64,000 nucleotides of DNA from assembly GCF_010983895.1 (NCBI RefSeq), contig NZ_CP048836.1, forward strand, positions 372,001 through 436,000, in the 5' to 3' direction. The DNA is from Nitrogeniibacter mangrovi. Its GTDB lineage: Bacteria; Pseudomonadota; Gammaproteobacteria; Burkholderiales; Rhodocyclaceae. Positions 1 to 9,168 of this stretch are shown one piece after another (position 1 is the first letter of the stretch; each line of letters opens with the position of its first letter). The position numbers and the translations under genes are program-made. The notes beneath the pieces are model-generated. The model was given only the letters and a program-made list of their open reading frames with translations. It ran no database searches and was not told where the DNA came from.

Positions 1-1
1 G

Positions 2-1639
2 ATCGCGCCGGAGGGGCGCCTGGTGGAGGCGGCCACGCCGCCGTCGCCGACCGACCTGCTCCAGGGCGGGCGCGGGGTTGCCGAGGTGGTGCTCGATGAC
101 ATCCTCACCGCCATCCGGCGCGCCGGCACCGATTCGCGCATCAGCGCGCTGGTGATCGCGCCCGGGCGCCTGGGCCCGGCGCCGGCCAGCAAGCTGGCGG
201 CCATCCGCGACGCGATTGCGGACTTCAAGCGCAGCGGCAAGCCGGTGTATGCCCATGCCGGCCGTTTCAACCAGGCCCAGTATTACCTGGCCAGCGCGGC
301 CGACCAGATCGTCATGGCGCCCGACGGCTATGTGCTGGTGCAGGGCTTGGCCGCCTACGACGCCTTCTACAAGCGCGCGCTCGACACCCTGGGCGTGAAG
401 GTTCACGTGTTCCGTGCCGGCAAGTACAAGTCCTTCGTGGAACCATACTCGCGCGAGGGCATGTCCACCGAGAACCGCGAGATGACCCAGGGGCTGATCG
501 ACTCGATCTGGGCCGATCTGAAGTCCGACATGGCGGCGGCCCGCAAGATCAACGAGTCGGCCATCGACACCTATGTGAACGATTACCGGCGCCAGCTCGA
601 AGCCGCCGGCGGCGATCCGGCGGTCATGGCGCAGCGCGCCGGGCTGGTCGACCAGCTGCTCGACGACAACGCCTGGGAGAGCCTGCTGGCCGACAAGGTG
701 GGTCGCAACGGCGCCGGCAAACTGCGTCTGGTGGACATGGACGCCTACCTGGCGGGCACCCACGACTGGATTCCGCAGCAGGGCGCCGGCATCGCGGTGG
801 CGACCCTGGAAGGGGCCATCGTCGACGGCGACGGGCCGCCGGGCACCGTGGGCGGCGATTCGGTCGCCCGCCTGCTGCGCTCGATGCGCGACGACCACCG
901 CATCCGTGCCGTGGTGCTGCGCATCGACAGCCCGGGTGGGAGCGCCTTCGCGGCCGAGCAGATCCGGGTGGCGGTGCAGGCGCTGCGCGATGCCGGCAAG
1001 CCGGTGGTGGTGTCCATGAGCTCGGTGGCCGCTTCCGGCGGCTACTGGATCGCCACCGGCGCCGACGAGATCTGGGCGCAGCCGATGACCCTGACCGGCT
1101 CGATCGGCGTGTTCGGCCTGTTCCCCGACCTGTCCGAACCGCTCGAGCGGATCGGCGTCGACATCGACGGGGTGCGCACCTCTCCGCTGGCCGGGGCCAT
1201 GGACCCGCGACGGCCGCTCTCGGACGACGCGCGCGAAGCCTTGCAGCTGAGCGTGGAGCACACCTACACGCGCTTCGTCCAGCGCGTGGCGGCGGCGCGG
1301 CACATGTCCATCGCCGATGTGGACGCGCTGGCCCAGGGGCGCGTATGGACCGGCGCCGAAGCCAAGGCGCGCGGCCTGGTCGACCAACTCGGCGGCCTCG
1401 ACCAGGCGGTGGCCGCGGCGGCACGGCTGGCCGGCGTGACCGACTACCATCGCATCGACGCGACCGAATCCCTGCCCCTGCAGCTGCAGCTGCTCAAGAT
1501 CGTCCTGCCCGAGGCGCGCGCCATCCGTCCGACAGCAGCGGACGCCTGGCTCTCGGCGCTGGACGCCCAGGTGCGGCAGTGGGCAAGCTGGAACGATCCG
1601 GCCCATCTCTACGCCCACTGTCTGTGCCAGCCGATGTAG
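2..1639 (+). CDS. sppA: Signal peptide peptidase SppA, 67 kDa type (5' end outside window)
   Basis: This membrane-anchored serine protease degrades signal peptides left in the inner membrane after protein export. The visible part is 545 residues and is open at the left edge, so roughly 70-80 N-terminal residues including the membrane anchor are missing compared with the ~618-residue E. coli type. It contains two tandem ClpP-fold S49 domains. The general-base lysine is in the motif GKYKSFVEPY in the first half. The nucleophilic serine is in the motif SSVAASGGYWIA in the second half, with the usual GSIGVFG segment after it. Both catalytic residues are present, so the enzyme should be active. 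The family call is firm. Confidence 0.93.
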   Translation: MAPEGRLVEAATPPSPTDLLQGGRGVAEVVLDDILTAIRRAGTDSRISALVIAPGRLGPAPASKLAAIRDAIADFKRSGKPVYAHAGRFNQAQYYLASAADQIVMAPDGYVLVQGLAAYDAFYKRALDTLGVKVHVFRAGKYKSFVEPYSREGMSTENREMTQGLIDSIWADLKSDMAAARKINESAIDTYVNDYRRQLEAAGGDPAVMAQRAGLVDQLLDDNAWESLLADKVGRNGAGKLRLVDMDAYLAGTHDWIPQQGAGIAVATLEGAIVDGDGPPGTVGGDSVARLLRSMRDDHRIRAVVLRIDSPGGSAFAAEQIRVAVQALRDAGKPVVVSMSSVAASGGYWIATGADEIWAQPMTLTGSIGVFGLFPDLSEPLERIGVDIDGVRTSPLAGAMDPRRPLSDDAREALQLSVEHTYTRFVQRVAAARHMSIADVDALAQGRVWTGAEAKARGLVDQLGGLDQAVAAAARLAGVTDYHRIDATESLPLQLQLLKIVLPEARAIRPTAADAWLSALDAQVRQWASWNDPAHLYAHCLCQPM

Positions 1640-1724
1640 GCGCAGCATCTTGTTGCAGATTGGCGGATGCCGTCGGCACCGCGGGCGGGTAGTGTTCGGT
1701 GCCAATCGCGATCCGGAGGAGACC

Positions 1725-2108
1725 ATGAAGAGACGTCTGATGCTGGCCCTGGCCCCGCTGTGGGTGGCCGCCTGCAGTACCGCGCCCGTGCCCGAGGCGA
1801 CAGTGGTGAGCGCGCCGGAGGCGCCGAGCGGCGGCCCGCAGCAGATGGAATTCAAGCTCGCCAGCGGACGCTACGACTGCGATGCGGGCCAGACCGTCGT
1901 GGTCCAGCGCCATGCCGACGACGGCAATCGCATCGAGGTGCGCTGGAAGGGCCGTTCGGCCGCGCTCGAGCGCAACCCGTCGGCCTCGGGCCTGCCGCGC
2001 TACGAGAGCGGAGCCAGCCCGCTGGTGTGGATCGATCTGCCGTGGAAGAGCTTCCTGCTCGACCAGCAGTCGGGCAAGCCGCTCGCGAGCGATTGCGTCG
2101 CTAGCTGA
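1725..2108 (+). CDS. Small lipoprotein, MliC-like (possible lysozyme inhibitor)
   Basis: A 127-residue protein whose signal peptide ends in a lipobox (LWVAAC), so it should be lipid-anchored in the envelope. The ATG at 1725 was chosen because GGAGGAG lies just upstream and the signal peptide begins there. The mature part has a Cys after YD near the start, a segment with SASGLPRYES, a VW pair and a final SDC. This order resembles MliC/PliC c-type lysozyme inhibitors, which share an 80-residue beta-barrel closed by a Cys-Cys bond. That assignment rests on pattern only. The last 8 bases overlap the end of the convergent hemW gene. Confidence 0.72.
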   Translation: MKRRLMLALAPLWVAACSTAPVPEATVVSAPEAPSGGPQQMEFKLASGRYDCDAGQTVVVQRHADDGNRIEVRWKGRSAALERNPSASGLPRYESGASPLVWIDLPWKSFLLDQQSGKPLASDCVAS

Positions 2109-3306
2109 GGAACTGCTGCAGCAGGTCGTTGAGAAAGCGCTGCCCGGCTGCGGTCGGGCGTAGCTGCTGCCGATCCGCCTCGACCAGGCCGCGATCGCGC
2201 AGCGCGATCAGGGCCGCCTCGATGTGGGCCAGCGGCAGCCCGGTCCGGGCCTCGAACAGGTCGGCCGGCACGCCGTCGATCAGGCGCATGGCGTTCATCA
2301 TGAATTCGAAGGGCAGATCGTCGATGCCCACCGCGTGCTGATCCTGGATGAAATCGCCGCCATGGTGGGCCGCCAGGTAGGCCCCGGGATGCTTGTGGCG
2401 CATCTGACGCACGATCCCCGCGTGGCTCGACAGCTTGCTGTGGGCGCCGGCGCCGATACCCAGGTAGTCCCCGAAAGTCCAGTAATTGAGGTTGTGCCGG
2501 CACTGCATGTGCTTGCGTGCGAACGCGGAGGTCTCGTAGTGCCGGTAGCCGGCCTCGGCCAGGGTCGCCTCCACCTGTTCCTGCATGTCGGCCGCGGTGT
2601 CCGGGTCGGGCAGCGGGGGCGGGCTGTGATGGAACGGGGTGTTCGGTTCCAGCGTCAGGTGGTAGCAGGACAGATGCTGCGGCCCGAAGCCGACGGCGGT
2701 GGCCAGGTCCGCCGCCAGATGGGCTGTCGACTGCTCCGGCAGGGCATACATCAGGTCGAAGTTCACGCGCTCGAAATGGGTCAGCGCCAGCTCGGCCGCG
2801 CGCCGCGCCTCGGCGCCCGAGTGGATGCGCCCGAGGGCGTGCAGGTAGCGGTCGTCGAAGCTCTGGATGCCCAGCGACAGGCGGTTGACCCCCGAGGCCC
2901 GGTAGGCGGCGAAGCGGCCGGCCTCCACGGTGCCGGGGTTGGCCTCGAGGGTGATCTCGGCCATCGGATCGAGGGGCACGCGCATGCGCACCGCGGCCAG
3001 TAGCCGGTCCAGACCGGCCTCGGAGAGCAGGCTCGGGGTGCCGCCGCCGATGAAGACGCTGAGGACGCGACGCCCCCAGATCGCCGGCAGGGCGGCCTCG
3101 AGGTCGGCGATCAGCGCATCGATGTAGGCGCCCTCGGGAATGCCGTCGTGCTGGGCGGTGTGCGAGTTGAAGTCGCAGTAGGGGCACTTCTTCACGCACC
3201 ACGGGAAGTGGATGTACAGCGCCAGTGGCGGAGGCGACTTGAGCGGCGACGGCGCATCGCCCTGCGGCGATTGCGGGCGCAGGGGGATGACGCGCCGTTC
3301 GTTCAT
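2101..3306 (-). CDS. hemW: HemW, radical SAM heme chaperone
   Basis: A 401-residue radical SAM protein of the HemN/HemW family. HemW proteins were long annotated as oxygen-independent coproporphyrinogen oxidases but are thought to bind heme and deliver it to target proteins. The CX3CX2C cluster motif (CVKKCPYC) is near residue 55 and is followed by a GGGTPS motif and the HemN C-terminal region. The chosen ATG at 3306 overlaps the rdgB stop by 4 bases, which fits translational coupling at the end of the kinase-phosphatase-rph-rdgB-hemW operon. A proline-rich stretch of about 25 residues precedes the catalytic domain. Confidence 0.93.
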   Translation of the reverse strand: MNERRVIPLRPQSPQGDAPSPLKSPPPLALYIHFPWCVKKCPYCDFNSHTAQHDGIPEGAYIDALIADLEAALPAIWGRRVLSVFIGGGTPSLLSEAGLDRLLAAVRMRVPLDPMAEITLEANPGTVEAGRFAAYRASGVNRLSLGIQSFDDRYLHALGRIHSGAEARRAAELALTHFERVNFDLMYALPEQSTAHLAADLATAVGFGPQHLSCYHLTLEPNTPFHHSPPPLPDPDTAADMQEQVEATLAEAGYRHYETSAFARKHMQCRHNLNYWTFGDYLGIGAGAHSKLSSHAGIVRQMRHKHPGAYLAAHHGGDFIQDQHAVGIDDLPFEFMMNAMRLIDGVPADLFEARTGLPLAHIEAALIALRDRGLVEADRQQLRPTAAGQRFLNDLLQQFLS

Positions 3307-3905
3307 GGCTGGCCCTGTTCCGCCTGGAGGCGCTCGATCAGGTGACGGCAGGCGGCGCCCCGGTGGCTGAGCGCGTTCTTGAGCTTGGGATCGAGTTCGG
3401 CGGCGGATTGCTGCAGATCCTCCAGCCAGAACAGCGGGTCGTAGCCGAAGCCCTGATCGCCGCGCGGTTCCTTGAGGATGCTGCCGTGCCATTCGCCTTC
3501 GGCGACGATCGGCTGCGGGTCGTCCGCATGGCGCACCAGCGCCAGCACGCACACGAAGCGCGCATCGCGGTCGGCTTCGCCGGCCAGATCGGCGAGCAGC
3601 CGGTCGATGTTGCGCGGGTCCGATTTGGGTTCGCCCGCGTAACGCGCCGAGCGCACGCCGGGCGCGCCGCCGAGCACGTCCACGCACAGGCCGGAATCGT
3701 CCGCCAGCGCCGGCAGGCCGGTGCACCGGGCGGCATGGCGTGCCTTGGCGATGGCGTTCTCGATGAAGCTGGCGAAGGGCTCGTCGGCCTCGGGGACGTC
3801 GAAATCGGCCTGGGGGCGCACGCTGATGCCCAGCGGCGCGAGCAGGGCGGCGAATTCCTTGAGCTTGCCGGCGTTGTTGCTCGCGAGGACGAGTTCGCCA
3901 ATCAT
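3303..3905 (-). CDS. rdgB: RdgB/HAM1-type XTP/dITP pyrophosphatase
   Basis: A 200-residue nucleotide-pool cleaning enzyme that hydrolyses dITP, XTP and related non-canonical purine triphosphates to monophosphates. It begins with the family signature [14 protein letters not shown] and contains the typical [17 protein letters not shown] and FGYDPLFW motifs. Length is standard for the family. The ATG at 3905 overlaps the rph stop, and the gene's own stop overlaps the hemW start. The rph-rdgB-hemW order is common in proteobacteria. Confidence 0.96.
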   Translation of the reverse strand: MIGELVLASNNAGKLKEFAALLAPLGISVRPQADFDVPEADEPFASFIENAIAKARHAARCTGLPALADDSGLCVDVLGGAPGVRSARYAGEPKSDPRNIDRLLADLAGEADRDARFVCVLALVRHADDPQPIVAEGEWHGSILKEPRGDQGFGYDPLFWLEDLQQSAAELDPKLKNALSHRGAACRHLIERLQAEQGQP

Positions 3906-4627
3906 GCGATGTCGCGCTCGAGGGCGGCCCGCTGCAGGCCGTTGAGCTCTTCGATGCCGGCGGTGGCCAGGTCGAGCAGGGCGTCGAGTTCGGCCCGGGT
4001 GAAGGCGGCGCCTTCGGCCGTGCCCTGCACCTCGACGAAATGGCCGGTGGCGGTCATCACCACGTTCATGTCGGTGTCGCAGGCCGAGTCTTCGGCGTAG
4101 TCCAGGTCGAGCACCGGCTGACCGTCGTGGATACCGACCGACACCGCGGCGACCAGTTCGCGCATGGGGTTGGCGGGCAGCACGCCACGCGCCACCAGGC
4201 CGTTGAGGGCGTCCATGACGGCCACGCAGGCGCCGGTGATCGAGGCGGTGCGGGTGCCGCCGTCGGCCTGGAGGACGTCGCAGTCGATGATGACCTGGCG
4301 CTCGCCCAGGGCGTTGAGGTCCACCACCGCGCGCAGGCTGCGGCCGATGAGGCGCTGAATCTCCTGGGTGCGGCCGCTCTGCTTGCCACGTGCGGCCTCG
4401 CGGGCGCTGCGGGTGTGGGTGGAGCGCGGCAGCATGCCGTATTCGGCGGTCAGCCAGCCGCGCCCCTGGCCACGCAGGAAGCCGGGTACCGAGTCTTCGA
4501 CGCTGGCGGTGCACAGCACCTGGGTGTCGCCGAACTCGATCAGCACCGAACCTTCGGCGTGGCGCGTGAATCCGCGGGTGATGCGCACGGGGCGCAGGGC
4601 GTTGGGGCTTCTGTGGCTGGGTCGCAT
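3902..4627 (-). CDS. rph: Ribonuclease PH
   Basis: A 241-residue phosphorolytic 3'-5' exoribonuclease that trims tRNA 3' ends. The N-terminus ([18 protein letters not shown]), the [10 protein letters not shown] and [16 protein letters not shown] motifs and the later DADMN-like segment ([10 protein letters not shown]) are all diagnostic. Length matches the family (~238-240). It is preceded by a 31-base gap from the PP2C phosphatase gene and followed by a 4-base overlap with rdgB. Confidence 0.97.
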   Translation of the reverse strand: MRPSHRSPNALRPVRITRGFTRHAEGSVLIEFGDTQVLCTASVEDSVPGFLRGQGRGWLTAEYGMLPRSTHTRSAREAARGKQSGRTQEIQRLIGRSLRAVVDLNALGERQVIIDCDVLQADGGTRTASITGACVAVMDALNGLVARGVLPANPMRELVAAVSVGIHDGQPVLDLDYAEDSACDTDMNVVMTATGHFVEVQGTAEGAAFTRAELDALLDLATAGIEELNGLQRAALERDIA

Positions 4628-4658
4628 TGGGGGTCCGATGTTGCTTTTGGGGGCGGGC

Positions 4659-5579
4659 TCAGCTGCTGCTGAACTTCTTGATGGCCACGTTGATCTCGCG
4701 GATGGCCTGTTCGATTTCCTCGTCGGAAAGATCGGGGCTGCCGCTGCCGACGCTGCGGTCGAAGCTCTCCATCTGGGTGGTGAAACTGCTCACCGCCATG
4801 GTCTGAGTCGACACCACCTCCGGCAGTTCCTCGGCGAAGTCGTCGTGCCAGACGAGGCTGATCAGGGAGAGGTTGTCCGCATGGGCGCCGGCGGCCACTT
4901 CGGCCGCGTCGAGCACCCGCGGGGTCTCCTTCATGAGGTTCTTCGGTGCCGTGTAGCGCTTGACGAGCTCTTCGGTACCCAGCGGGCCCCAGACGCCGTC
5001 GGTACACAGCAGCAGCACGTCGCCCGAGTATAGCGGCGTGGGACGCGAGAACTCGATCTGCGGCGCATGATTGCCGCCCAGGCAGCTGTAGATGCGGTTG
5101 CGGCCGGGGTGCTGAGCGGCGCCCTCGGCGTCGAGCAGGCCCTGGTCCATCATCAGCTGCACCCGTGAGTGATCCTTGGTCTGCGCCTCGACCTCGCCGT
5201 TGCGGATCAGGTACAGGCGCGAATCACCGGCATGGGCCCAGTGCGCCAGGCCGTTCTGGATCAGGCACACCACGGTGGTGGTCCGCGGCGCCTCGGGCAA
5301 ATGCTTGTCGAAGGCGTAGTCGAGGATGGCGTGATGGGCATTGGTCATCACGTGGGAGAGGAACAGCACCGGATCCTGCACCACCGGCTGGGCTTCGCGC
5401 TGGAAGGTCTGGGTGATGTACTGGGCCGCGATCTGGGCGGCGACCTCGCCATGCAGGTGACCGCCCATGCCGTCGGCGATCACCATCAGGAGCGCGTCGC
5501 GCGAATAGCAATAGGCGATGCGGTCCTGGTTGGAGGGGCGCTTGCCGGGCCGGCTTTCCTGGTAGATGGTGAATTTCAT
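4659..5579 (-). CDS. PP2C-family Ser/Thr protein phosphatase
   Basis: A 306-residue soluble PPM/PP2C phosphatase. It starts with a conserved RPSNQDR motif, then ADGMGGH (metal-binding Asp), [11 protein letters not shown] and [10 protein letters not shown], and ends with a metal-binding HADNLSLI segment, so the catalytic set looks complete. About 60 C-terminal residues after the core are acidic and of unknown function. The ATG at 5579 was chosen because it overlaps the stop of the upstream kinase gene by 4 bases. The kinase is the natural partner, so the two probably form a reversible phosphorylation pair; the substrate cannot be read from sequence. Confidence 0.92.
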   Translation of the reverse strand: MKFTIYQESRPGKRPSNQDRIAYCYSRDALLMVIADGMGGHLHGEVAAQIAAQYITQTFQREAQPVVQDPVLFLSHVMTNAHHAILDYAFDKHLPEAPRTTTVVCLIQNGLAHWAHAGDSRLYLIRNGEVEAQTKDHSRVQLMMDQGLLDAEGAAQHPGRNRIYSCLGGNHAPQIEFSRPTPLYSGDVLLLCTDGVWGPLGTEELVKRYTAPKNLMKETPRVLDAAEVAAGAHADNLSLISLVWHDDFAEELPEVVSTQTMAVSSFTTQMESFDRSVGSGSPDLSDEEIEQAIREINVAIKKFSSS

Positions 5580-6574
5580 GAGCGACCGATGAATGATTTG
5601 AGTCGGGAGCCGACATCGGCGAACCATGAGGCCGGCATGGCCTCGTCGGGGCCGCGCTGCACCAGCGCCTTCTGTAAAGCGTAGACGCTCTGCGGTCGGT
5701 CCAGCGGGTCGAGTTTAAGGCACCAGTCGATGGTTTCGAGCAGTTGTTCGCTGTACCGGTCCGCAAAGACCTTGGTGGCCGGTTTGAAGGTGTCGTTCTT
5801 GCGCCGTTCGTCCGAGCGCGGTGGCGCGCTGCCGCCGATGCAGGCGTAGAGGCTGGCGCCCACGCTGTAGATGTCGCTCCATGGCCCCAGCGCATCGCGC
5901 CCGGCGAACTGTTCGGGCGAAGCGAAACCGGGCGTGTACATGGGCTTGAGCATGGGCTGGCCGGTCATCAGGGTCTGGCGCGCGGCGCCGAAATCGAGCA
6001 GCACCGGCGTGCCGTCGGTGCGCAGGTAGATGTTCGAGGGCTTGACGTCCAGGTGCAGCAGCTTGTGCGCATGCACTTCGCGCAGGCCGTTGAGCATGCG
6101 GGTGAACACCCCGCGCAGGAAGCGTTCGCGCAGGTCGTCGCGATGTTTGTGCACATACTCGTGCAGGGTGCGGCCGCGCTCGAACTGCATCACCATGTAG
6201 ACGGTGCCGTTGGCGCGGAAGAAGTTGAGCACGCGCACCACGTTCGGGTGCATGAGCTTGGCCAGGGCGCGACCTTCCTCGAAGAAGCACTTCATGCCGT
6301 AGCGGAAGGCCGCCTGGTGCTCTTCGGAGATCTTCGGCTCGATCTCGCCCTCGCCGCGCAGGGCGAGGGAATTGGGCAGGTATTCCTTGATGGCGACCGG
6401 GGTGCCTTCCTCGTCGTAGGCCAGATAGACGATGGAAAATCCCCCAAGGGACAACTGGCGCTCGATGCGATACTGATCCAGCTGAAAACCGGAAGGCAGC
6501 GCCTGGTTGACTTGAGGGGCATTGGTGTGGTCGTTAAGATGCGTTTTTTCGTGATTGTCTTGCCCGACACGCAC
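5576..6574 (-). CDS. Hanks-type serine/threonine protein kinase
   Basis: About 332 residues, cytosolic, with a eukaryotic-like kinase domain filling most of the protein. Visible are the glycine loop (LSLGGFSIVYLA), the ATP-binding lysine in VAIKEYLP, the catalytic loop HLDVKPSN and the magnesium-binding DFG, so it should be active. No transmembrane or sensory C-terminal extension is present, unlike PknB-type kinases. The start is uncertain: no good ribosome site is seen. GTG at 6574 avoids overlap with divergent yicC, while the open frame reaches back to a GTG at 6646 inside yicC. It heads the kinase-PP2C-rph-rdgB-hemW unit. Confidence 0.88.
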   Translation of the reverse strand: MRVGQDNHEKTHLNDHTNAPQVNQALPSGFQLDQYRIERQLSLGGFSIVYLAYDEEGTPVAIKEYLPNSLALRGEGEIEPKISEEHQAAFRYGMKCFFEEGRALAKLMHPNVVRVLNFFRANGTVYMVMQFERGRTLHEYVHKHRDDLRERFLRGVFTRMLNGLREVHAHKLLHLDVKPSNIYLRTDGTPVLLDFGAARQTLMTGQPMLKPMYTPGFASPEQFAGRDALGPWSDIYSVGASLYACIGGSAPPRSDERRKNDTFKPATKVFADRYSEQLLETIDWCLKLDPLDRPQSVYALQKALVQRGPDEAMPASWFADVGSRLKSFIGRS

Positions 6575-6612
6575 CGTGTAAAGGCAAGGGCGATCCGCAT
6601 GGGAGAGCCTGA

Positions 6613-7482
6613 ATGATACTGAGTATGACCGGTTTTGCGGTCGCACACCGTGAATTGGGTCGGGTCAGCCTCCATATGGAGCTGCGCAGCGTCAATTCAC
6701 GCTTCCTCGACCTCGTGTTCCGTCTCGGCGACGATGTGCGCCAGGCCGAGCCCGCGTTGCGCGAGCTGCTCTCGGCGCGCCTGAGCCGCGGCAAGGTGGA
6801 ATGCCGGCTGGCGCTGCAGAAGAACGACACCGCCGAGGCGGGCGACCTGAGTCTCAATGCCGGCCTGCTCGGGCAGCTCGACGCCGCGCAGACGGCATTG
6901 CTCGAGCGCTTTCCCACGGCAGCCCCGCTGAGCGTGGCCGAGCTGCTGCGCTGGCCCGGCGTGCTGTCCGACGACAGCCTCGGTTTCGACGAGCTGATGC
7001 CGGTGATCACCGAGATGGCCGAGGCGGCGCTGGGCGAGTTCATCGCCAGCCGCCGGCGCGAGGGCGACAAGCTCGCCGGGGTGATCGGTGAGCGTGTCAC
7101 CGCCATGCGTGCGCTGGTGCAGACCGTGGCGCCGCGCATGCCGGAACTGGTCCAGGCCTACCAGGCCAAGCTGCGCGAGCGCCTGCGCGAGGCGGTCGAA
7201 TCCCTCGACGAGGACCGGGTTCGCCACGAGGTGGCCCTGTTCGCCCAGCGGGTCGACGTGGACGAGGAGCTCGATCGGCTGCGCACCCATCTGGACGAGG
7301 TCGAACGCATCCTCGCTAAGGGCGGCATCGCCGGCAAGCGCCTCGATTTCCTCATGCAGGAACTCAACCGGGAGGCCAACACGCTGGCCTCGAAGAGCGC
7401 CGGCACCGACGTGACCGCCGTGGCCATGGAGCTGAAGGTGCTCATCGAGCAGATGCGCGAGCAGGTTCAGAACATCGAGTGA
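6613..7482 (+). CDS. yicC: YicC family endoribonuclease
   Basis: A 289-residue protein with the family N-terminus MILSMTGFAVAHRELG and the C-terminal half ending RLDFLMQELNREANTLASK followed by a conserved lysine-glutamate helix. YicC-family proteins are endoribonucleases implicated in small-RNA turnover. GGGAG lies 7 bases before the ATG. In many proteobacteria gmk follows yicC; here a strong hairpin terminator follows instead, so gmk is not in this transcription unit. Confidence 0.94.
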   Translation: MILSMTGFAVAHRELGRVSLHMELRSVNSRFLDLVFRLGDDVRQAEPALRELLSARLSRGKVECRLALQKNDTAEAGDLSLNAGLLGQLDAAQTALLERFPTAAPLSVAELLRWPGVLSDDSLGFDELMPVITEMAEAALGEFIASRRREGDKLAGVIGERVTAMRALVQTVAPRMPELVQAYQAKLRERLREAVESLDEDRVRHEVALFAQRVDVDEELDRLRTHLDEVERILAKGGIAGKRLDFLMQELNREANTLASKSAGTDVTAVAMELKVLIEQMREQVQNIE

Positions 7483-7504
7483 CGCGTCCCCGGCGATGAC
7501 ATGA

Positions 7505-7530
7505 AAGAACCGCCCCGAGGGGCGGTTCTT
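7505..7530 (+). terminator. Hairpin terminator after yicC
   Basis: A perfect inverted repeat of about 12 bp (AAGAACCGCCCC and its complement) with a very tight central GA turn lies 22 bases after the yicC stop. The right arm ends in TTCTT and is followed by a mixed GCTTTC rather than a long T run. It therefore fits a Rho-independent terminator with a weak tail. Confidence 0.8.
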
Positions 7531-7594
7531 GCTTTCGGCGCAGGGATGGCGGCCGTGCGGGTCCGAGCGGGCGGACGGTTCGGCGTGCCCGTGC

Positions 7595-7834
7595 TCAGCC
7601 GTGAACGGTGCGCAATTTGCCCAGCAGTTTCTCGGCCCGTTTCGGGGGGCCGTACACCATTTCCAGCAGCAGGGCGATGGGGATCGGCAGCGGGCGGCCG
7701 CTTTCGTAACGGCTGCCGGCAGACTGGGTGACGCCGATGGGGGCCCAGAATTCAGACTGACTCAGCTTCCTCTTTCTGCGCCACTCGAGGACTTGTTCGG
7801 ACGTCGGCGATTGAGCTTTGTGTCGCTGCGGCAT
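7595..7834 (-). CDS. Small XRE-like helix-turn-helix protein
   Basis: A 79-residue protein that is essentially one DNA-binding domain. The segment LEWRRKRKLSQSEFWAPIG forms the first helices and the next segment (VTQSAGSRYESGR) looks like the recognition helix of the Cro/C1 fold. Short proteins with this GVTQS-SRYESGR core are common in betaproteobacterial genomes. The ATG at 7834 is preceded by GGA about 9 bases upstream; the frame could extend 21 residues further. It stands alone, and the 376 bases upstream contain an AT-richer, repeat-containing region that may be its own operator. Target genes are unknown. Confidence 0.8.
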   Translation of the reverse strand: MPQRHKAQSPTSEQVLEWRRKRKLSQSEFWAPIGVTQSAGSRYESGRPLPIPIALLLEMVYGPPKRAEKLLGKLRTVHG

Positions 7835-8210
7835 GGCTAATCCAAAAGTAGTAGTTTTAATAATGTACCGGCACTTTAGCCTTTTAGAGTGTGGCAATCA
7901 ATTCCTTTCATGTCGGGAAGGGGGCGTGGAAATGAATGGTAACAATTGAATAAACACCGGGACTTAGGTGAATTTTTTTGGTGTCGAACTATGTCCTATG
8001 GCGTAATTCCCATGTCCTGCAAGGGATTTGCGCTTAGGTGATCGACATAATGAAAATGTCGTAAGGGTGGGGTCTCGGCGCGACACCGCCGATGGTGGTG
8101 TGGTCCATGCTTCCGGGACGCTCGCCTCGAACGGGCGCACGGCGGGAGCGGGGCGCCGCCCGGTCGCCGGATGGGGCCGCAGCCCAGGGGCAGGCGCGGC
8201 CGCTGGCGGC
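7835..8210. other. AT-richer intergenic region with short repeats
   Basis: This 376-base gap between the HTH gene start and the DUF1840 gene end is far less GC-rich than its surroundings over about 7840-8065. It contains the repeated word CTTAGGTGA near 7963 and 8033, the word ATGTCCT twice near 7990 and 8010, and a hairpin at 8043-8061. The right part, after about 8070, returns to high GC and shows no convincing gene. No good sigma-70 promoter pair was found by eye. It probably carries the promoter and operator of the HTH gene. Confidence 0.55.
8043..8061. repeat. 6-bp inverted repeat in the HTH upstream region
   Basis: CGACAT and ATGTCG are separated by 7 A-rich bases. It has no T run on either side, so it is more likely a protein-binding site than a terminator. 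The association with the neighbouring HTH gene is inference from position only. Confidence 0.4.
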
Positions 8211-8537
8211 TCAGGTGCCCCAGGTGACGGGCTTGCCTTCGTCGCGGGCGTACTCGAGCATCTCGAGCAGCGGCCAGGCCCGCTGGGCGAGGCGGACAGG
8301 GGCGGCCATGCCCTGGTCGTCCGCGGGGTCGGCGTCGTCAGCCTCGTATTCGTGCTGCTGGGCCTTGTCGGCGTCGATGGCCGTGCGCAGGGTGTCGATG
8401 GCCGCAGGCAGCTGCTCGACGGTGAAGATGCCGGTGGCGGCTCCAGGGTCCTTGCCCAGCAGGTGCAGCAGACGCTTGGCGGCGTCGCCGAACATGATCA
8501 CGTCGGCGGCGGCGGCGGATTTGAAGGTGATGAGCAT
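8211..8537 (-). CDS. DUF1840 family protein
   Basis: A 108-residue cytosolic protein that matches the betaproteobacterial DUF1840 pattern: an N-terminal MLITFKSAAAADVIMFGD, a central VEQLPAAI segment and a final AWPLLEMLEYA segment. Its function is not known. The ATG at 8537 has GGAGAA just upstream, which is better than the open frame's earlier starts. It lies 68 bases downstream of the hpt-like gene and could be cotranscribed with apt and hpt. Confidence 0.85.
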   Translation of the reverse strand: MLITFKSAAAADVIMFGDAAKRLLHLLGKDPGAATGIFTVEQLPAAIDTLRTAIDADKAQQHEYEADDADPADDQGMAAPVRLAQRAWPLLEMLEYARDEGKPVTWGT

Positions 8538-8605
8538 GTGGTTCTCCGTGGATGCGATGGGGCGCGGACGGGTCTCAGAGTTCGAGTGATGCCGACGCGC
8601 CGGGT

Positions 8606-9163
8606 TCAATGCCCCTTCAGGGCATAGATGCCGGGGGCGTTGCGCCAGTAGCCCTTGTAGTCCATGCCGTAGCCGAACAGGAAGCGGTCGGCCACGTCGA
8701 GGCCGGTGAAATCGGCGCGCATGCCCGGGATCGCCTTGCGCTCGTGCGTCTTGTGGACGAGCACCGCGGAGCGGACCTGCCGTGCCCCCAGTTCCTCAAG
8801 GCGCGAGAGGATGGCAGCGAGGGTGTGGCCTTCGTCGAGGATGTCGTCGATCACCAGGACGGTGCGGTCCCGGGGCGGCTCCGTGGGCGGCACCCGCCAT
8901 TCGAGCGTGTGACCGCACAGGGCGTCGCCGTAGCGGGTGGCGTGCAGGTAGGCGACCTCCAGCGGAAAGTGCAGCCGGGGCAGGAGCTTGCCGGCGAGGA
9001 TGAGGCCGCCGTTCATGACCACGTAGATGAGCGGGTTGGTGTCGGCGAGGCGCTCGCTGATCTCGCCGGCCATGCGCTCGATGGCGGCCTCCACCATGGC
9101 CTGGTCGGCCAGGCAGTCGGCGTCGCTGAGGGTGCGGAGGATGGCGTCCAGATCCTCTTTCAT
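8606..9163 (-). CDS. hpt: Hypoxanthine-guanine phosphoribosyltransferase
   Basis: A 185-residue type I phosphoribosyltransferase for purine salvage: hypoxanthine or guanine plus PRPP gives IMP or GMP. The PRPP-binding motif VLVIDDILDEGHTL is present, preceded by the VVMNGGLILAGKLLP loop and followed by a KTHERK segment typical of the hypoxanthine branch. It begins 5 bases after the apt stop, so the two salvage enzymes are cotranscribed. Confidence 0.92.
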   Translation of the reverse strand: MKEDLDAILRTLSDADCLADQAMVEAAIERMAGEISERLADTNPLIYVVMNGGLILAGKLLPRLHFPLEVAYLHATRYGDALCGHTLEWRVPPTEPPRDRTVLVIDDILDEGHTLAAILSRLEELGARQVRSAVLVHKTHERKAIPGMRADFTGLDVADRFLFGYGMDYKGYWRNAPGIYALKGH

Positions 9164-9168
9164 GGGTG

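Noticed and set aside
6575-6646. Longer start (GTG 6646) for the kinase gene
   Set aside because: It would overlap the well-supported divergent yicC start by 34 bases and has no ribosome site; kept only as an alternative.
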